From assembly GCA_032718475.1 (NCBI GenBank), contig JAUCBJ010006170.1:1-37161 (forward strand): a stretch of DNA of 37,161 nt, given 5' to 3'. Shown here in pieces: positions 9,401 to 20,772 of this stretch; within the stretch, counting starts at the first letter, position 1, and the number at the start of each line of letters is the position of its first letter. Source of the DNA: Nemertoderma westbladi (lineage: Eukaryota; Xenacoelomorpha; Nemertodermatida; Nemertodermatidae). The notes below the pieces were generated by a model that was given only the letters and a program-made list of their open reading frames with translations, ran no database searches and was not told where the DNA came from. Made by a program: the position numbers and the translations under genes.

Positions 9401-12400
9401 ATGGTGGGATCCTCACATAGTGATTCAACGAGGTCAGGGAGGTTAATTAGTGGACCTACTCGAATCCATGGTGGGATCCTCACATAGTGATTCAACGAGG
9501 TCAGGGAGGTTAATTAGTGGACCTACTCGAATCCATGGTGGGATCCTCACATAGCGATACAACGAGGTCAGGGAGGTTAATTAGTGGACCTACTCGAATC
9601 CATGGTGGGATCCTCACATAGTGATTCAACGAGGTCAGAGAGGTTATTAGTGGACCTACTCGAATCCATGGTGGGATCCTCACATAGCGATACAACGAGG
9701 TCAGGGAGGTTAATTAGTGGACCTACTCGAATCCATGGTGGGATCCTCACATAGTGATTCAACGAGGTCAGGGAGGTTAATTAGTGGACCTACTCGAATC
9801 CATGGTGGGATCCTCACATAGCGATACAACGAGGTCAGAGAGGTATCAGTGGACCTACTCGAATCCATGGTGGGATCCTCACATAGTGATTCAACGAGGT
9901 CAGGGAGGTTAATTAGTGGACCTACTCGAATCCATGGTGGGATCCTCACATAGCGATACAACGAGGTCAGGGAGGTTAATTAGTGGACCTACTCGAATCC
10001 ATGGTGGGATCCTCACATAGCGATACAACGAGGTCAGGGAGGTTAATTAGTGGACCTACTCGAATCCATGGTGGGATCCTCACATAGTGATTCAACGAGG
10101 TCAGAGAGGTATCAGTGGACCTACTCGAATCCATGGTGGGATCCTCACATAGCGATACAACGAGGTCAGGGAGGTTAATTAGTGGACCTACTCGAATCCA
10201 TGGTGGGATCCTCACATAGCGATACAACGAGGTCAGAGAGGTATCAGTGGACCTACTCGAATCCATGGTGGGATCCTCACATAGCGATACAACGAGGTCA
10301 GAGAGGCTAATTAGTGGACCTACTCGAATCCATGGTGGGATCCTCACATAGCGATACAACGAGGTCAGGGAGGTTAATTAGTGGACCTACTCGAATCCAT
10401 GGTGGGATCCTCACATAGCGATACAACGAGGTCAGGGAGGTTAATTAGTGGACCTACTCGAATCCATGGTGGGATCCTCACATAGTGATTCAACCAGGTC
10501 AGAGAGGTATCAGTGGACCTACTCGAATCCATGGTGGGATCCTCACATAGCGATACAACGAGGTCAGGGAGGTTAATTAGTGGACCTACTCGAATCCATG
10601 GTGGGATCCTCACATAGTGATTCAACGAGGTCAGAGAGGTACCAGTGGACCTACTCGAATCCATGGTGGGATCCTCACATAGTGATTCAACGAGGTCAGA
10701 GAGGTACCAGTGGACCTACTCGAATCCATGGTGGGATCCTCACATAGTGATTCAACGAGGTCAGGGAGGTTTATTAGTGGACCTACTCGAATCCATGGTG
10801 GGATCCTCACATAGCGATACAACGAGGTCAGGGAGGTTAATTAGTGGACCTACTCGAATCCATGGTGGGATCCTCACATAGCGATACAACGAGGTCAGGG
10901 AGGTTAATTAGTGGACCTACTCGAATCCATGGTGGGATCCTCACATAGTGATTCAACGAGGTCAGGGAGGTTAATTAGTGGACCTACTCGAATCCATGGT
11001 GGGATCCTCACATAGTGATTCAACGAGGTCAGGGAGGTTAATTAGTGGACCTACTCGAATCCATGGTGGGATCCTCACATAGCGATACAACGAGGTCAGG
11101 GAGGTTAATTAGTGGACCTACTCGAACCCATGGTGGGATCCTCACATAGTGATTCAACGAGGTCAGGGAGGTTAATTAGTGGACCTACTCGAATCCATGG
11201 TGGGATCCTCACATAGCGATACAACGAGGTCAGGGAGGTTAATTAGTGGACCTACTCGAATCCATGGTGGGATCCTCACATAGTGATTCAACGAGGTCAG
11301 GGAGGTTAATTAGTGGACCTACTCGCCTCCATGGTGGGACCTTCACATAGTGATTCAACGAGGTCAGGGAGGTTAATTAGTGGACCTACTCGCCTCCATG
11401 GTGGGATCCTCACATAGCGATACAACGAGGTCAGGGAGGTTAATTAGTGGACCTACTCGAATCCATGGTGGGATCCTCACATAGTGATTCAACGAGGTCA
11501 GAGAGGTTTATTAGTGGACCTACTCGAATCCATGGTGGGATCCTCACATAGCGATACAACGAGGTCAGGGAGGTTAATTAGTGGACCTACTCGAATCCAT
11601 GGTGGGATCCTCACATAGTGATTCAACGAGGTCAGGGAGGTTTATTAGTGGACCTACTCGAATCCATGGTGGGATCCTCACATAGCGATACAACGAGGTC
11701 AGAGAGGTATCAGTGGACCTACTCGAATCCATGGTGGGATCCTCACATAGTGATTCAACGAGGTCAGGGAGGTTAATTAGTGGACCTACTCGAATCCATG
11801 GTGGGATCCTCACATAGCGATACAACGAGGTCAGGGAGGTTAATTAGTGGACCTACTCGAATCCATGGTGGGATCCTCACATAGCGATACAACGAGGTCA
11901 GAGAGGTTAATTAGTGGACCTACTCGAATCCATGGTGGGATCCTCACATAGCGATACAACGAGGTCAGAGAGGTTAATTAGTGGACCTACTCGAATCCAT
12001 GGTGGGATCCTCACATAGTGATTCAACGAGGTCAGAGAGGTTAATCAGTGGACCTACTCGAATCCATGGTGGGATCCTCACATAGCGATACAACGAGGTC
12101 AGGGAGGTTTATTAGTGGACCTACTCGAATCCATGGTGGGATCCTCACATAGCGATACAACGAGGTCAGGGAGGTTAATTAGTGGACCTACTCGAATCCA
12201 TGGTGGGATCCTCACATAGCGATACAACGAGGTCAGAGAGGTATCAGTGGACCTACTCGAATCCATGGTGGGATCCTCACATAGCGATACAACGAGGTCA
12301 GGGAGGTTAATTAGTGGACCTACTCGAATCCATGGTGGGATCCTCACATAGCGATACAACGAGGTCAGAGAGGTTAATTAGTGGACCTACTCGAATCCAA

Positions 12401-13274
12401 GGTGGGATCCTCACATAGCGATACAACGAGGTCAGAGAGGTTAATTAGTGGACCTACTCGAATCCATGGTGGGATCCTCACATAGTGATTCAACGAGGTC
12501 GGAGAGGTTAATTAGTGGACCTACTCGAATCCATGGTGGGATCCTCACATAGTGATTCAACGAGGTCAGAGAGGTTAATCAGTGGACCTACTCGAATCCA
12601 TGGTGGGATCCTCACATAGCGATACAACGAGGTCAGGGAGGTTAATTAGTGGACCTACTCGAATCCATGGTGGGATCCTCACATGGTGATTCAACGAGGT
12701 CAGGGAGGTTAATTAGTGGACCTACTCGAATCCATGGTGGGATCCTCACATAGCGATACAACGATGTCAGGGAGGTTAATTAGTGGACCTACTCGAATCC
12801 ATGGTGGGATCCTCACATAGTGATTCAACGAGGTTAGGGAGGTTAATCAGTGGACCTACTCGAATCCATGGTGGGATCCTCACATAGTGATTCAACGAGG
12901 TTAGGGAGGTTAATCAGTGGACCTACTCGAATCCATGGTGGGATCCTCACATAGCGATACAACGAGGTCAGGGAGGTTAATTAGTGGACCTACTCGAATC
13001 CATGGTGGGATCCTCACATAGTGATTCAACGAGGTCAGAGAGGTATCAGTGGACCTACTCGAATCCATGGTGGGATCCTCACTTAGCGATACAACGAGGT
13101 CAGAGAGGTTAATTAGTGGACCTACTCGAATCCATGGTGGGATCCTCACATAGCGATACAACGAGGTCAGGGAGGTTAATTAGTGGACCTACTCGAATCC
13201 ATGGTGGGATCCTCACATAGTGATTCAACGAGGTCAGAGAGGTATCAGTGGACCTACTCGAATCCATGGTGGGA
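6411..13274. repeat. 67-bp satellite array (about 103 units)
   Basis: A 6.86-kb uninterrupted head-to-tail array. The usual unit is 67 bp, with GGATCC at its start and CCATGG near its end; shorter 65-66-bp units arise from variants of the GGTTAATTAGTGG segment (GGTATCAGTGG, GGTTATCAGTGG, GGTACCAGTGG). Diagnostic variants are CGATAC against TGATTC, CAGGGAG against CAGAGAG and CGAATCC against CGCCTCC. TGATAC units appear only in the first kilobase, so sub-types are locally homogenised. Since 67 is not a multiple of 3, reading frames rotate through three phases and give repetitive open frames of up to about 140 codons that end at TAATTAA. No gene is implied. High similarity between units indicates recent amplification. 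Confidence 0.97.
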
Positions 13275-13640
13275 CTTTTATAGGTCAATTGGAAAGTGAC
13301 CCTGATCCGGGGCTATTTATTAGACAATGCAGGAATTGAAGTGAGAGTAGCGTTCGAGGCCGTCGTGGCTAAATACTAAGGGATGTGGGAGAGGGGTGGA
13401 ACAGAGTTTTGGGAGGAGTCTGTCGGTGTCTGAAGTTCGCACTCCTCCAGAAGAGTTCACTGTGCCTTCCTGGCGGACGGCGATCAAGGCGCACCCAGGG
13501 ATTCGTTGATGGAGCTGACATGCGCGCCAGGACATTTCAACGCTGTATTTAGGGATATACATACATGCATACATAATGCAAATATAAATTTCCCCACAAG
13601 GAATACAAATTGTTATTTCAGGATACGATGTTGGGTATGT
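13275..13640. other. Unique sequence right of the satellite
   Basis: The array stops abruptly inside a unit at GTGGGA and passes into non-repetitive, more GC-rich sequence. A minus-strand open frame of 84 codons (13320-13574) ends in PHPLVFSHDGLERYSHFNSC. I do not recognise it, and it has no partner exon or start context that would make it convincing. Confidence 0.35.
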
Positions 13641-14640
13641 TTATCTACGCCGGGATCAATGTGTCAAGTACAATACACACATCTCCAACCAGACACTAAA
13701 TAATATTGGAGGTGTCTCATTGGTTCCCCAAGCTTGAAACTAGAACAAAGCCGCCTCCGCTTTGCAGAACATTGTTTTCGCCGTGAGGATCAGCCTGTGC
13801 ACAATCTTGTGCTTTGGCAGACCCATTGAGAAAATAAGCATGGTGGACGGTGGACACTTTCGTGAGACGCCTCCAAAATAATAAATAACAAATAAATCAG
13901 CATCTAATTATGAGGCTGCAGTACGTACAGAATTGTGCAGCGCGATTACTTTGTGGAGTTAGGAAGTATGATCATATTTCCCCCATACTGTACTACGAGA
14001 CCTTCACGTGTTCCCCGTTATTCGGCGAATCGATTATAAGATTGCTGTTATTACATATAAATGCCTGAACGGGACAGCTCCTAACTACCTATCAGAGTTG
14101 ATTTCAGTTTACCAACCGGCACGAGATCTTCGTTCTGCTTACCAAAACAACCTGGTACAACCTAGGTACCGACTTGAACATTATGGACGTCGATCATTTT
14201 CGGTTGCAGCTCCGATGATATGGAACGCACTCCCAGATTTGGTTAAATCTTGTGGGTCTCTGGAGTCATGCGTTGTCTCAAGACTCATTATTTTAGCCGT
14301 GTATATAACTGATCTTTTAATTACTTACTACTGGTTTTACTATTTAGCTAGTGCGCCTAGAGCACTTTTTAATTAATTTGAATAGGCGCTGATAAATAAA
14401 TATATTATTATTATTTATTATTATTATTATTATTATAGGACACTGGCCTTGAAGATGCGGATAATCTCGCGAAAGTCATGGGGGATAGGGAGATTTGGCG
14501 GTGCAACTTTGTTGATAAGCCGGCATAGCATTCTTAATGCACGCTGCATTGGGCTTGCCAATTGTGGATTGCATGGTGGTGGCAAAAGTGCGGTTTCAAT
14601 TCAGCAGGCCGATAATAGTAGTAGTAGTAATATGCTTATG
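13640..14640 (+). mobile_element. RTE-type LINE 3' region, interrupted
   Basis: End of a non-LTR retrotransposon ORF2 in two pieces. The left piece (to about 13871) reads RLRFAEHCFRREDQPVHNL and LVLWQTH; the right piece (from about 14439) reads DTGLEDADNLAKVMGDREIW, the C-terminal pattern of RTE-class polymerases. A 3' tail follows, ending in (TAG)n at about 14620-14634. A CR1/L2-type LINE lies between the pieces. Stops and frameshifts make it non-functional. Related copies lie at 17370-17735, 18605-18860, 33180-33315 and 33345-33720. Confidence 0.7.
13872..14438 (+). mobile_element. CR1/L2-type LINE 3' end nested in the RTE remnant
   Basis: Plus-strand translation gives CAARLLCG, then after a frameshift LRDLHVFPVIRRIDYKIAV, TYKCLNGTAPNYLSEL, RSFSVAAPMIWNALP and SAPRALFN. 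These are the conserved steps of the RT C-terminal region of the CR1/L2 group. The frame 14008-14376 is open. The element ends in a (TTA)n microsatellite (about 14400-14438), typical of this group, directly before the resumed RTE sequence. It is 5'-truncated, and older or less constrained than the LINE at the right edge. Confidence 0.75.
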
Positions 14641-14644
14641 TAAT

Positions 14645-15740
14645 TAAATATAAATATGATGATAAATAACTCACCTATTCAACCTTTTAGAAAATAATCG
14701 CTAATAAAGTTTCTGTTAAACAGAAACAATTCAATCCAAAAAATTTCATAAATGCAATACATTGCTAACACGACAGCTCTATTTTAAGTCAAACGGCGGT
14801 AGTGAAACTCATTCAATCAGTCAAACAAATAGCGGCACAGTGTAGTGCTTGACATGTCGGTACGTGTTGACAAGGGACAATATTTCTTCCCGGTTTCAAT
14901 GGAGTTTAAAACTTGTCATTGAATAAGAAACGGTCGTAATTAATTATGGGCCTCTTACTGTGTGAGTGGTCAAAAGACTATCTTAGTGTGGGCCTTCCCT
15001 TCCATGTGACGTACAGTAGGTTGGTCAGTGACAATGGCGTTCCCAGTTTGATTAGAATGTCGGCCCTGGAATTTGCTAGAAAAGGGCCCAAATAACGGTT
15101 TAGCCATTACGCATTTCTTTGTCAACAGTCAGTCGTGAATGTTTGTGAGCGCAACACGTTGTAACATGTTGCATCATCTAACATTGTAACAAAAATCCTT
15201 GAAAAGGAATGTTAGGAAGTCCCATCGACCCACACTCAATCATAAAGGTAATTGCTAAAATAATTTGAAAGTTGAAGGTGAAGATGCTTATAACAAAGGT
15301 CCTTCAAAGACAAACTGCTTGTCAAGAAATTGGTTTAGGCGTATTCCTTGTTGCTGCAGTACTAGAGTTCCTAAAATTTGAAAAGTCCGTGTTAATAATA
15401 TGTAATAACACCTGCATCTCGATAAACAGGGTGCATGTTAATTATGGAGCCCTATTCGTTATTGTTTAGTTCAATTATAAAATATTTGCTTTATTAAATG
15501 CCATTAAATAAAACTGTGTAACATGGTATCTAACAATATTCTCATAATTTTCTATGAAATTATTAATGAATCAAATGCAAGATGATAATTAATGCAGACC
15601 GGGACAATAATGGTATAATTCAGCATTTCATCACGATTTTAATACTATTTTGCGATTTTCATATTTTCGATAATCGGCATTGTCATAATTGACACTAGGT
15701 AGGTACCGGGTTCGAGTATCAATCTATAGTATCTTTTGTT
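14645..15740. other. Intergenic sequence without recognised gene
   Basis: AT-rich spacer. A near-perfect small palindrome (14709-14727, GTTTCTGTTAAACAGAAAC) is the only structured feature noted. Short open frames (for example 15272-15469) show no recognisable motif. Confidence 0.4.
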
Positions 15741-15750
15741 CGCTATGAAG

Positions 15751-15985
15751 CAAAAAACAAGCAAACAGTCGGCCGAAGCCGGAGGCGACCCGAAGGCTCC
15801 TCTTTCGATAGCTGCTACCCGAGGGTAGGGGTGGGCGCTACTCCTATCCCAAGATTTGCTCCCAGTTATTTAACTGGTACTCATTTCATCGACCCCAGTG
15901 GATGAAAGGCTGAGTGGACCCTGGCGGGGCTGAACCTACAACCAATAGATTGCAGGCCCGGCGCTCAACCAACTGAGCTACCCCG
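15751..15985 (-). mobile_element. tRNA-derived SINE with 10-bp target duplication
   Basis: On the minus strand the element begins GGGGTAGCTCAGTTGG, a textbook RNA polymerase III A box, followed about 40 bp on by a B-box-like GGTTCAGCCCC. It ends in a TTGTTTTTTG tail. A perfect 10-bp duplication, CGCTATGAAG, flanks it at 15741-15750 and 15986-15995, which fixes its ends at 235 bp. The tRNA part has no paired acceptor stem, so it is not a tRNA gene. Confidence 0.85.
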
Positions 15986-15995
15986 CGCTATGAAG

Positions 15996-17042
15996 AGCGT
16001 TATCATACTATTATATTGCATGTACTAATTCCTTCACACACCGCCATTCACTCCACCCAAAAACAATTAATTTATTATTATTTACAAAAACTGTAAAAAC
16101 TTAAACTTTAATTAACGACTGCTGATGAAAAACTACTGAACGTTGCAGGCAGTCAGTTGTGATTGAATTACTTGAAAGTCTTTTATATGATCGATGCAGC
16201 GTAAACTTTATAATATTGGCCAGGTCTACAATAAACGGTCGCGATGAATACTGTTTCCTGGCTATAGAGCTGACAAATGCCTTGCTGAAACTAGTCCTGT
16301 GCTAACTCTGATGTCATTCATTTATCATTTGTTTCAAGCAGATGGCGAAGATATCAAACCTGTCAAATTTCACCTTCATTAAATTTAGGTTCATATGCTT
16401 CTTAGTGCTTTACCGAAGTAAATTCGCCTAAAGTAGAAGGGAGATGCTACTGATGGTGAAGCATATGGTGAACGTGATTTCTGCATCTTATGAATTATTT
16501 TATTAATCAACTTAACATAATTTTATTTTATATTAAGGCTTAATCTGAATATTTGTGTTAGTAAAGATTACACATCTATACAACTTTGTTTTCTGTACAC
16601 TTATTGTGCAAATTTATTTTGAATTGATTTATTTCCTCAAGTCACTGTAAAACACAATACATGAAAATAAATATACTACAACAAAAGAATAGGTACACAT
16701 GCACATAGCAATGATACAGTCTTTGGTATATACCTAAGCGTTACTAGAGTAGCGATTTTTAAGAAATGTTTTCGTATTTAATTATGAATACGATCTACAT
16801 AAGAGGCGCAGTTTACTATTAGGCGCATTACCTAAGATTGATCCTACATGCTGCATGCGAGGTGGGGCTGGGTTTCATCAAAAAGATATTACTGTGATTG
16901 TACAAATTGTTATAGTAGATACATAAATAAAGAAACATAAAAACAACTTTATTTATGTTGATTATATATGTCTATCTATCTGTCTATGTGTCTGTCTTGT
17001 GTGGCTTATGAACTTCAAGTGGGAATTTAGTGGGTTGAAGCA
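15996..17042. other. 5' flank of gene B
   Basis: AT-rich sequence upstream of the gene B start codon, containing the presumed promoter. A (CTAT)/(CTGT) microsatellite lies at about 16975-17000. No TATA box or other gene can be assigned with confidence. Confidence 0.4.
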
Positions 17043-17249
17043 ATGGCGATAAAGGATAAAACAAAGAAGAGATCCAACCCTTACTTAGAGACGAATCCTC
17101 TGATGCGCTGTCTGATGTTATATATAATCCCTTTCCTTCGCATCCCAACAACACGAGATATTGTCACTGAGGATTTCTATAGTCCTCTTCCAGAGAATAT
17201 GGGAGCGGAATACAATTACAATAAAATATTGAGATGTTTGAAGAACAAG
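17043..17249 (+). CDS. MRP4-like ABC transporter, gene B, exon 1 (start codon)
   Basis: A 69-codon exon, MAIKDKTKKRSNP to LRCLKNK, ending at donor GTACGT (GT at 17250-17251) in phase 0. It encodes the cytosolic N-terminus ahead of TMD1, with the ABCC4-like NP motif, LYIIPFL and EDFYSPLPE. The frame runs past the donor into the intron, but the domain match stops at LKNK, and phase 0 joins exactly to the acceptor at 22093. It is nearly identical to exon 1 of gene A, with unrelated flanks on both sides. Confidence 0.87.
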
Positions 17250-17369
17250 GTACGTATACTGTACGAGTGTACAAAAGTATGTCCATCGAGGTTACACCTT
17301 TATGGACCTCCCGTTTTCATATTTGCCGGGCCCAGTAGTCACGTCAAGTTGGACTGTTGATGGGAGAAG

Positions 17370-17735
17370 GGAGTCCATGTTGGGCTCTAACTGCTGAGAA
17401 CACCACATCTCTAGATAGCAAATACACAAAGTACAATGCACATATCTCCACCCAAACTCCATTTTCCCCTCAAGTTTGATTGTTGACCCGAGCCCCCTCA
17501 GCATCACATACTGCTCTCGCCGTGAGGACCAGTTCATGTACAATCTTGTGCTTTGACCGACTCATGGAGAGAATATTCATAGTGGACAGAGTCAATGACT
17601 TTATTGACGCCTCTTAAAGGACACTTAAAGGACACTAGCCTTGAAGATGCCGATAATCTCGCGAAAGCTATTGGGGATAGGGAGTTATGGCGGCATCATT
17701 TTGTCGATAAGGCGGCATATCATTCTTAATGAAAG
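17370..17735 (+). mobile_element. RTE-type LINE 3' fragment in intron B
   Basis: Matches the RTE remnant at 13640-14640: the segment CGCCGTGAGGACCAGTTCATG, then GACACTAGCCTTGAAGATGC and GGGGATAGGGAGTTATGGCG, i.e. the conserved C-terminal DTxLEDADNLAKxxGDRELW. It keeps the two halves joined, and so shows the uninterrupted structure that the 13640 copy lost, except for a small duplication of AAAGGACACT. Degenerate. Confidence 0.65.
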
Positions 17736-18424
17736 CGGCTTCTACGGTTTGACCACGCCCAGCTCAACCCTATATTATTTTACAAAATCCCTTACCTTTG
17801 ACGCAAAATTATAGTGGTATATTTGTGAAATGTATGCCAGGAGAACACATGATGGCATCATGACTACGTCTTAATAGACAGAAAGAACAAAGCTATGCTT
17901 CCTTTCAAGTGCACTATGATGTTCACATGATGACAGGCACTATTGTCTAGACTACTCTACTAAGCAGACTGAAGATGATTACGAAAAAAGATTCTGCAAA
18001 ATTCAAAGGGAAGTAGCCCAACTTAATGTGTATAATATGATAACAAATTTACTTGGACTGCCTGAGTAAGGGTAGATAAATGTTGGAAATCCATTGGGAA
18101 TTTCTATAGTTTAATGATACAGAGGAGAAAAAACTTGACGCAAATTTTATATCGGTGAATTAATATTGTATCAATGTTAAATTATCAATTAGGGGAAAAG
18201 AGCAGGTTACAGTGGCACATAATTATAATCAAAACAAAAAACTAAACTCAATAAAAAAGGTTAAAGTTTTATTTTAGAGAGTAAGCAGCTGTTGCGTCGA
18301 TTTTTCCTAGGAGAGGTGATCAATTTTTAATTGCCACTACCACCCCCCCCCCCCCTCATCTGGGTTTAAAATTAACAACCACATATATGTTATTTCCGAA
18401 AGTCATGCCAAATTTCTTTTTGTA

Positions 18425-18600
18425 GGAGCGCTTCAATCCTTTGCCTTGAATTCGCTTCATTGGTTCCAGAAGTAGCGTGTTAGAGCCCCACAAATAGGGG
18501 GCCAGTGAAGTTTTAATTTCGGTATGAATGCTTTAAAGGAACGAGCAGAGTTGTATCCGTAAATTTTCCCTAAAGAGACCCAGCTCCATCTGGAAAAACT
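18425..18600 (+). mobile_element. Degenerate tRNA-derived SINE (family 1) in intron B
   Basis: Aligns with the copies at 26386-26609 (minus) and 34384-34640 (plus): CCTTTGCCTTGAATTC, GGTTCCAGAAGTAGCG, and the conserved body motif ATGAATGCTTTAAAGG. The B box is eroded (GTGTTAGAGCCCC instead of GGGTTCGATCCCC). It is the oldest of the three copies by appearance. Confidence 0.55.
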
Positions 18601-18604
18601 GTAG

Positions 18605-18870
18605 AGGGGACTGATATATAAATAATACTACTACTATAATTGGCCTGCTGCATTGAAACTGCACAATGAGACGCAATGCTGGCTTAACAAAAACATTTTG
18701 CCACCACCATGCAACCCACATTTGGCATACCCCAATGCCACACCACATCGTGCAATAAGAATGATATTCCGGCTTATCAAAAAAATTGCACCGCCACAAC
18801 TCCCTATCCCCAATGACTTTCACGAGATTATCCGTATCGTCAAGGCCAGTGTCATTTAAGAGGTGCCTCA
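18605..18870 (-). mobile_element. RTE-type LINE tail, opposite strand, in intron B
   Basis: Reading leftward: NDTGLDDTDNLVKVIGDREL, then WRCNFFDKPEYHS, then a 3' tail ending GCAGGCC followed by (TAGTAG)n at 18625-18640. The same tail occurs at the end of the RTE remnant near 14610-14634. The protein C-terminus is the RTE pattern; only the last part of ORF2 remains. Confidence 0.65.
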
Positions 18871-19419
18871 AGACCTTTAAGAGGTGTCTGAAATAAAAAC
18901 AAAGACAACGCTAAATAAAAAACGGAAATGGTTCTCTATGAGTTAGATGACATATTCCTGTTTAAAAAGATGTGATTTGATACCCGTCTTGAAGGCATTT
19001 AATGTAGGCGTAGGTTGAGGAGTAGATTGTTCCATATTGTACAGTAGGACCAGGAAAAGTTACAGTGTACCACAACTGATGTCGCTCATCTTCTACAGAC
19101 ACGACATTACGAACCTGTTAGGGTGTTTTCATACCACCAAATCTTCCCCAAAAACAATCTCGGATGCCAGCTTCATATCTGAAGTGTTTGATATGAGCGG
19201 CACCACATTTAAAACAAAGAGAAACCTGATACTGAACTACTTCAACATTCCATTACCTGACGAGATGAGACACACATCGCTCGTTTTCTTAAGAGCCTTG
19301 CCATTAATTGTGGATAACATTTTCACATTCTGGGTGTAGCATATCATACTTGCACAGCGTTAGATGTATTTTAACACTTTCACACTCTGATCTGGATGTA
19401 GCAATCACACACTTACTCG

Positions 19420-20765
19420 TTAAAACCCAAGGACTCCCATGGGGTCTTTTAAGACCCCAAGGACACATTGTCATTTCAGTCCAATTAATGTTCAGGAGCT
19501 GAAATTCCATGAATTCCTCAATTTTTGTGTGCTCTACACGACCCATATAACTTCGCACACCAAAAATTTAATTTACGCTTTTAATTTGAATTTAATTACC
19601 TTGGCCACGCCAATGACCATTGGGGTCAATACGACCCCAATGGTTTTTTATGCATTTAATCTCGAAAAGAAACACCTAAGTGGAATTTAATTTCAGTTTA
19701 CATTCATGATAAGTAAAAGAGACCAGTGAATGTGACATTGAAACACCGGGAGCGAGCATAAGGCTCCGCTCTCTTGGCAATTACCTGTAATGTAAGGATA
19801 CGTCTCTCTAACTCTCAAGTGCATAGTAAATTTTAGATCATCGTTTTTAGTTTCATTTCAGTTCCACTACGTATTCCTATGAATAAACCTACTGTATAAA
19901 TACTCTACGCAATATGCCTACTGTTGTACATTGTGTACGGTACAGTAATACAGTACTGTAATACAGTACCGTTCCGGTACTGTTCCGGTACCAGTACCAC
20001 CGGTACAAGCGGTACCCCACCATCACGCAATGATGGAGCATGGAGAACGGAAAACTTAACCCCGCAGAGATCGGATGAAACGGGTCGATTCGTTCTATGA
20101 TCCTCGATTTTTGGAGGGAGTCCATTGCTGATCAAAGTGAAGATGATGTAGAGGCTAGTGATAACGGGTCTGATATCTCTACCGAAGAAGTTTGCAGCGA
20201 AGACGAGGAAGTTGCAGCGAAGACGAGGAAGTTTGCAGCGAAGACGAGGAAGAAGTCATGACTCTGACTACTGATGCAGAGAGTAGTGAAGTTGCTGCTC
20301 CAACTGAGGCTAATCCAAAGAAGAAGAAATCAAATTATGTTTCCAAAGACGGGAAAATTACGTTTAATAAAAAAATTATTTCTATTACTGTAGTAGTTAG
20401 ATTATATTAGGTTATAGTTAGTTAGGTTATATTAGTAGTATCATTAGTTCTATTAGTGGATATTATGTGTCTATTAGTTGTTATTTTGTAAATTAAAAGA
20501 GCGGATTCCGGATTTTAAGTGAAAATTTCCCAAAAATTAAATATATTAAATTTTATTTGATATAAAAGTCAGACAGTCAGACAAGTTGAAAATATACAGG
20601 TCTGAGCTAAAATTACTTAGTTTGGTGGCTCCAATAGAGATTCGGTCCGTTATTACTACATATTTCCATTCAGGCCCACAAGAAACTACTATTTTAGTAC
20701 TGGGGTCTAATGTGACCCCAATGGTACTCCGTGTGGCTCAAATCCCATGGGCGCCCGTGGGTTAA
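19420..20765 (+). mobile_element. piggyBac-like element, internally deleted
   Basis: TTAA, the piggyBac target and duplication, sits at both ends (19420-19423 and 20762-20765). Inside lie imperfect inverted termini: CCCAAGGACTCCCATGGG at left against CCCACGGGCGCCCATGGG at right (15 of 18). A GGGGTC-N5/6-GACCCC palindrome recurs near 19443, at 19617-19643 (11-bp perfect arms) and near 20702-20720. The interior encodes only an acidic N-terminal transposase-like segment, so at about 1.35 kb it is a deletion derivative that could move only with a helper. The left end has two extra A residues after TTAA. Confidence 0.65.
20097..20400 (+). pseudogene. piggyBac-type transposase N-terminus, frameshifted
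   Basis: From ATG 20097 the frame reads an acidic segment (SEDDVEASDNGSD, then STEEVCSEDEE). A 24-bp unit encoding EVCSEDEE is repeated three times (about 20187-20250). The middle unit has lost one T, which shifts the frame; the original frame resumes as EEEVMTLTTDAESS and continues to KKKKSNYVSKDGKITF before stopping. An acidic N-terminus followed by a basic, DGKxxW/F-type segment is typical of piggyBac transposases. The catalytic DDD core is absent. The label rests mainly on the TTAA-bounded context. Confidence 0.5.
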
Positions 20766-20772
20766 GAAACAC

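Noticed and set aside
6411-13274. Possible CRISPR-like array
   Set aside because: Units are contiguous with no unique spacers, and the genome is clearly animal with spliced genes.
15900-15990. A functional tRNA gene on the minus strand
   Set aside because: A and B boxes are present but no paired acceptor stem, and the element is flanked by a target duplication, so it is a SINE head.
19037-19339. 100-codon frame in intron B as an extra exon or gene
   Set aside because: Non-ATG start, no recognised motif, and no equivalent in gene A; kept only as an unexplained open frame.
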